A stretch of DNA of 64,000 bases from JBJMQS01 sp045802605 (lineage in GTDB: Bacteria > Planctomycetota > Planctomycetia > Gemmatales > Gemmataceae): NCBI GenBank assembly GCA_045802605.1, contig JBJMQS010000057.1, forward strand, positions 252,912 to 316,911, written 5' to 3'. Of the stretch, positions 62,401 to 64,000 are shown one piece after another (position 1 is the first letter of the stretch; every line of letters starts with the position of its first letter). The notes under the pieces were generated by a model. That model was not told where the DNA came from, did not search any database, and was given only the letters and a program-made list of their open reading frames with translations. The translations under genes were made by a program, and so were the position numbers.

Positions 62401-62498
62401 CGCTCGGATATTTGGTGGGCGCATTCATCCATGGCATCGCCCGGCCGTCACGAGCGCTGCACGACCGAATCGCGGGAGTTCTCGTGGTGCCTCGTTAG
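59490..62498 (+). CDS. Zinc-ribbon Ser/Thr kinase with RDD domains and a pseudokinase
   Basis: A 1002-residue protein. A zinc ribbon (C22, C25, C39, C42) comes first. A complete Hanks-type kinase follows at about 88-350: Gly loop RRLGAGGMGAVY, Lys121, HRD at about 213-215 (LHRDVKPSNCF), DFG at about 233. Then an RDD membrane domain at about 362-500 (LGARLAAFVIDLVVMSP). A second kinase-like module without catalytic residues follows at about 523-745 (IGGYRSRGVLTHGAGAFVLL, VLLWVRP, NLDQITVRTDGHIQIRDQF). Next come membrane segments at about 747-780 and 880-1002 that resemble a second RDD. Start ATG 59490; the longer frame upstream is less typical. It probably phosphorylates proteins at the inner membrane. 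Confidence 0.9.
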   Translation: MASNKELATGNASRTPDMVLDCLSCRKRIEYSGDRPSFCPYCGISLSQVSSSAATCPDATTPYVPAPSEATKSQSEVTAGTAEDAPAEIGGYRLIRRLGAGGMGAVYEGVAENSDQHVAVKLLLTRGHADAATLERFRQEGRLASLIAHPNCVFVLRADEEAGRPYIVMELMSGETLRDEVKRRGPLPIDEAIRKTLDIIDGLIEAHRLNILHRDVKPSNCFLVPNGHVKIGDFGLSKSLVSDNNLTQTGAFLGTVLYAAPEQIRGDALDFTADVYAVCGTLYFMLTGQAPFQHENPAIVIAKVLSEAPPDVKTLRPDLSRRLQKIVMRGLERHREKRWQSMEELRDALAENLSQPLNRGSLGARLAAFVIDLVVMSPILLLETYLEQHFKRPFWMYGLAATWLYYAILETRYGASIGKMAMRLRVCDARTGARASFGYVALRTTIWLSIVEFGDLAFPLLGYLLLLVTMRRANGYRGLHEFASRTRVVQRPWPAPDRRITPKREMPVVLEPLEKFPALPPQIGGYRSRGVLTHGAGAFVLLVDDPVLGREVLLWVRPASEHGPSEARRTLGRPTRMRWLTSGETDGWSWDAFLAPTGFPFSTISTPAQPLGWAETHIILEQLTDELSAGNQDGTLLEPINLDQITVRTDGHIQIRDQFIRVEPIERITPNHEIELLRDVAHFALEGRVHHKSTRPHAIRAPLPAYASELLGRLVGVKEPFHGLEDFRTGLADIRGKPTETTSQIRLVHLALQALLLAPFVVLFLGFAALFNGLYVANVQHQITVRTETIDELTNYPAAYFPTSPHLADPTTREKTIAQLATERETFVNRRDHIQPGLNAAERWLVRLNERWMEQSTTRMASVHAELEPGGRIDVGEDDPAFVWAVAYMIAMLTVVGLWIGWAFVTCGGLTLPLVGLTLIRPSGRRAARWRAGLRALVVWTPWVGLLALCVSIKSLAPQWLLLHNAIWWASLGYLVGAFIHGIARPSRALHDRIAGVLVVPR

Positions 62499-62531
62499 AA
62501 TGACGGAAGTCATTGCGAGAGGCCAAAGCGC

Positions 62532-63926
62532 ATGGACCATGCTTTTCTTCGCTGCATTTTTCCCGAGTGCGGCGGAACTCGAGAGATAACCGCAACCGAC
62601 TTTGCGTGCCCGAAGTGCGGCGGCCTGCTCGATGTCGAATATGAGTGGGGGCAGCAACCAGTCCCGCGCTCGCTCCACGAATTCGAGGCCCATTGGACGC
62701 GTCGAGCCGACCCGCTGTCATTTAGCGGCGTGTGGCGATTTGCGGACTTGCTGCCCTTTGCCCCGCGCGAAGCCATCGTCACCGTCGGCGAAGGCCAGAC
62801 TCTGATGCAGCGGGCTGACCGCGTGGCCAATTTCGTCGGCGTGGATCGCGGCTCCTTATTTCTCCAGTACGAAGGGATGAATCCTTCAGGCAGCTTCAAA
62901 GACAATGGGATGTCAGCGGCGTTTACCCATGCGCGAATGGTCAATGCCAGCAGCGCGGCCTGTGCGAGTACCGGGAACACGAGTGCGTCTTTGGCTCTCT
63001 ATTGTGCCGCGACGCGACACATGCAGTGCATCGTCTTCATCGGCTCCGGAAAAATTAGCTACGGAAAATTGGCGCAAGCACTGGACTACGGCGCTCTGAC
63101 GTTGCAGGTGGACGGTGACTTCGACGACGCTATGAAACGCGTGCAGGAGGTGTGCCAAGAGCTGGATATTTACCTGGTCAACAGCATCAACCCATTCCGG
63201 CTCGAAGGTCAAAAGACGATCATGTATCGGGTTCTCGAGGCATTGAACTGGGAAGTGCCTGATTGGATCGTTGTCCCGGGCGGAAACCTTGGTAACACGA
63301 GCGCGTTTGGTAAAGCGTTTGCCGAACTGCAGCGCCTGCAATTGATTGACCGCATTCCGCGGTTGGCTGTGATTAATGCCGACGGAGCATCGACGTTTCA
63401 CGAACTCGTCGAAAAACGCGGCACCCGCTGGAATGTTGGCAAGGTCGATCATGCAGCGATTGATCAGTACTACACGGAATTAGATCGCGCGGGGCGCAAG
63501 GCGGACACGCTCGCAAGTGCTATCGAAATTAATCGCCCGGTGAATTTGCACAAAGCACTTCGAGCGCTGGAAACGTGCAATGGCGTCGTGCGATCGGTCA
63601 CCGATCAAGAGATTCTCGACGCAAAGGCACAGGTCGGCGCGGGCGGATATGGCTGCGAACCCGCGTCGGCCGCGAGCGTGGCCGGCGTAAAGAAACTTCG
63701 CTCCGAAGGTGTCATTGGCAAGAACGAGCGCGTGGTGTGCATTTTGACCGGTCATCAACTCAAAGATCCAACTGCCACTGTTGCCTATCACGGGTCGGAC
63801 ACCAAAAATTTCGCCGACGTTTTGGGCAAGCGCGGCATTACAACCGCTGAATATGCCAATCGACCGGTGGCGGTGGCGAATGACCTCGGGGCGATAGTCG
63901 CGGCGATTAAGTCACACCGCAAGTAA
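62532..63926 (+). CDS. thrC: Threonine synthase
   Basis: A 464-residue PLP enzyme converting O-phosphohomoserine to threonine. A zinc-ribbon-like start (CIFPECGG, FACPKCGG) precedes the core: LQYEGMNPSGSFKDNGMSAA with the PLP lysine K123, ACASTGNTSASLALYCAA, IVVPGGNLGNTSAFGKAF and the C-terminal VCILTGHQLKDP. Start ATG 62532, 33 bp after the kinase gene, same strand. The pattern belongs to the short (class I-like) threonine synthase group. Confidence 0.94.
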   Translation: MDHAFLRCIFPECGGTREITATDFACPKCGGLLDVEYEWGQQPVPRSLHEFEAHWTRRADPLSFSGVWRFADLLPFAPREAIVTVGEGQTLMQRADRVANFVGVDRGSLFLQYEGMNPSGSFKDNGMSAAFTHARMVNASSAACASTGNTSASLALYCAATRHMQCIVFIGSGKISYGKLAQALDYGALTLQVDGDFDDAMKRVQEVCQELDIYLVNSINPFRLEGQKTIMYRVLEALNWEVPDWIVVPGGNLGNTSAFGKAFAELQRLQLIDRIPRLAVINADGASTFHELVEKRGTRWNVGKVDHAAIDQYYTELDRAGRKADTLASAIEINRPVNLHKALRALETCNGVVRSVTDQEILDAKAQVGAGGYGCEPASAASVAGVKKLRSEGVIGKNERVVCILTGHQLKDPTATVAYHGSDTKNFADVLGKRGITTAEYANRPVAVANDLGAIVAAIKSHRK

Positions 63927-64000
63927 TTTGGCGAGCCGGGTTGCGTAAGCGCCCGGTGGTCTCGAAAATGATCCAACGCATTGCCATTTTCCGGCCCACC
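63927..64000. other. Window end, no gene seen
   Basis: The last 74 bp after thrC hold no recognisable feature. Confidence 0.6.

Overview
The window looks like an ordinary chromosomal stretch of a planctomycete (Planctomycetota, probably a Pirellulales-like lineage). This is an inference from gene content. The signals are an oversized SecA, FHA-GAF sigma-54 regulators, a zinc-ribbon/RDD Ser/Thr kinase, a bacterial deoxyhypusine-synthase homologue, a TIGR03032 protein, FG-GAP and DUF11 surface proteins with planctomycete-style N-termini, KdtA (an LPS-type outer membrane), and many dispersed palindromes between genes. Base composition is moderately GC-rich. I saw no rRNA, tRNA, CRISPR array, complete insertion sequence or prophage.

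Layout. 1-3345: the 3' end of a secretin/Tad-pilus-like cluster (truncated secretin, Gly/Tyr-rich lipoprotein, TPR lipoprotein), then larB. 3380-10263: proline-rich lipoprotein, MmgE/PrpD protein, enolase, endonuclease IV, small membrane protein, S1-domain protein. 10437-16079: a signalling block, with an FHA-GAF-AAA+ sigma-54 activator cut by an in-frame TAA just before its HTH domain, an RlmI-like methyltransferase, an FHA-GAF histidine kinase and a BON protein. 16085-25276: FtsK, TrmL, GreA, M42 peptidase, Gnd, an ABC-2-type permease and small secreted or membrane proteins. 25413-30621: lipoprotein cyclophilin, then the conserved ffs-dnaX-ybaB-recR series and rpoN; dnaX carries a ten-A slippery run that joins the gamma and tau frames. 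30713-42127: acyl-CoA carboxylase beta subunit, second ABC-2 permease, degenerate sulfatase-like protein, HIT protein, RNase HII-like protein, DUF11 lipoprotein, POT transporter, QueG. 42347-48812: a large secreted FG-GAP protein with a cyclophilin domain nested in a cadherin-like domain, TIGR03032 protein, gatC-gatA, rpmB, allA. 48813-49713: a gene-free, palindrome-rich stretch. 49714-56626: kdtA with a palindrome inside its coding sequence, a DUF433/DUF5615 toxin-antitoxin-like pair, secA, a second palindrome-rich stretch, mobA. 56704-63926: deoxyhypusine-synthase homologue, phosphatase-like lipoprotein, Clp-N protein, a kinase-RDD-pseudokinase-RDD protein and threonine synthase.

How the genes relate. 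Most are housekeeping genes in short units rather than one pathway. The replication/repair series (dnaX, ybaB, recR) ends in rpoN, whose product would work with the FHA-GAF activator 17 kb upstream. I did not find a clearly new multi-gene system. The strongest unusual signals are the split sigma-54 activator, the nested cyclophilin domain, the kinase-pseudokinase membrane protein, the palindrome inside kdtA, the degenerate sulfatase and the dnaX recoding site.
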